Source: Candidatus Methanophagales archaeon (GTDB lineage: Archaea > Halobacteriota > Syntropharchaeia > Alkanophagales > Methanospirareceae). From it: a DNA stretch of 13,245 nt. This document shows, one piece after another, positions 13,018-13,245 of this stretch. Numbering within the stretch: position 1 is the first letter of the stretch; each line of letters begins with the position of its first letter. The notes below the pieces were generated by a model. That model was not told where the DNA came from, did not search any database, and worked only from the letters and a program-made list of their open reading frames with translations. The translations under genes and the position numbers were made by a program. Location of the stretch: the NCBI GenBank assembly GCA_021161765.1, contig JAGGZZ010000046.1, forward strand, positions 1 through 13,245, read 5' to 3'.

Positions 13018-13245
13018 TTTTCCCTGATTTTCCCCACGCCTATTAATTTATATTTGTGATCCCTTAGCTCAAATTATCTCTTTTAAATATAGTGCTTGCT
13101 GGATATTTAAATCCTTTACCCTTTAGGATAAAAATAAAAATACTGAGCATGAATTGAATCCAACACCTGTACTTTTCTCGCTTTGCTATCCCTTCTGGTG
13201 TAATTGACGATATGAAAAACCTTCTTTTGAATCCATTGCCATAAG
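13018..13245 (-). promoter_or_regulatory. ilvB upstream region with candidate TATA boxes; no confident gene
   Basis: This 228-base AT-rich stretch precedes ilvB. TATA-like words on the minus strand include tatatttaaaag at about 13080-13091 (which would give a leader of about 40 bases) and tttaaata at about 13105-13112. All three minus-strand frames are open from the window edge for 19, 42 and 59 codons (stops at 13186, 13116 and 13064), so the tail of an upstream gene is possible near the right edge. I cannot choose between the frames or recognise a protein. Confidence 0.3.

Noticed and set aside
13064..13243. 59-codon minus-strand frame open to the right edge
   Set aside because: It overlaps likely ilvB promoter elements, the other two frames are also open there, and no protein is recognisable; it is noted only within the upstream-region entry.

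Overview
The window looks like chromosomal DNA of an anaerobic, methanogen-related archaeon, possibly a member of the ANME-1/Methanophagales or a neighbouring Methanomicrobia-type lineage. That placement is inferred from the archaeal-type guanylyltransferase CobY, TATA-box-like promoter elements in front of several genes, Shine-Dalgarno sites, and small conserved proteins of an archaeal flavour. No rRNA, tRNA or lineage marker gene is present, so it is tentative. Apart from an ABC-transporter locus at the left edge, every convincing intact gene lies on the minus strand.

Layout. (1) 1-1917: the end of an ABC-2 exporter ATPase and its permease, both plus strand, separated by an AT-rich gene on the opposite strand that encodes a PD-(D/E)XK-like protein with an altered active site. 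(2) 1918-5613: a nucleotide-loop assembly cluster for cobalamin. In transcription order it runs SagB-type membrane-anchored nitroreductase, cobS, cobY, then cobT (the bacterial type). CobY activates adenosylcobinamide phosphate with GTP, CobT activates the lower-ligand base, and CobS joins the two. (3) 5763-7055: two conserved-looking genes of unknown function, one with a winged-helix-like N-terminus and a Cys cluster. (4) 7226-7834: a DUF433/DUF5615 toxin-antitoxin pair. (5) 7892-9016: an ATP-NAD kinase/AcoX-like protein. (6) About 9051-9654: the decayed remnant of an insertion sequence, with imperfect terminal inverted repeats and a transposase that has lost its catalytic core. (7) 9660-13017: ilvB-ilvN-ilvC, the shared early enzymes of branched-chain amino acid synthesis (acetolactate synthase large and small subunits, ketol-acid reductoisomerase). 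The last 228 bases are upstream of ilvB and hold no confident gene.

The intergenic spaces are rich in small repeats: an octamer array (tagcggtt) that recurs over a stop codon 3.8 kb away, an inverted pair of tandem 10-mers between cobT and cobY, a 16-base palindromic hairpin present in both orientations around the cob genes, and a perfect hairpin just before the nitroreductase start. None looks like a CRISPR array.

I found no clear evidence for a wholly new multi-gene system. The best leads are the membrane-anchored SagB-like enzyme abutting cobS, the uncharacterised wHTH/Cys-cluster gene pair, the degenerate nuclease wedged into an ABC operon, and the RBS-sequestering hairpin on the transposase remnant.
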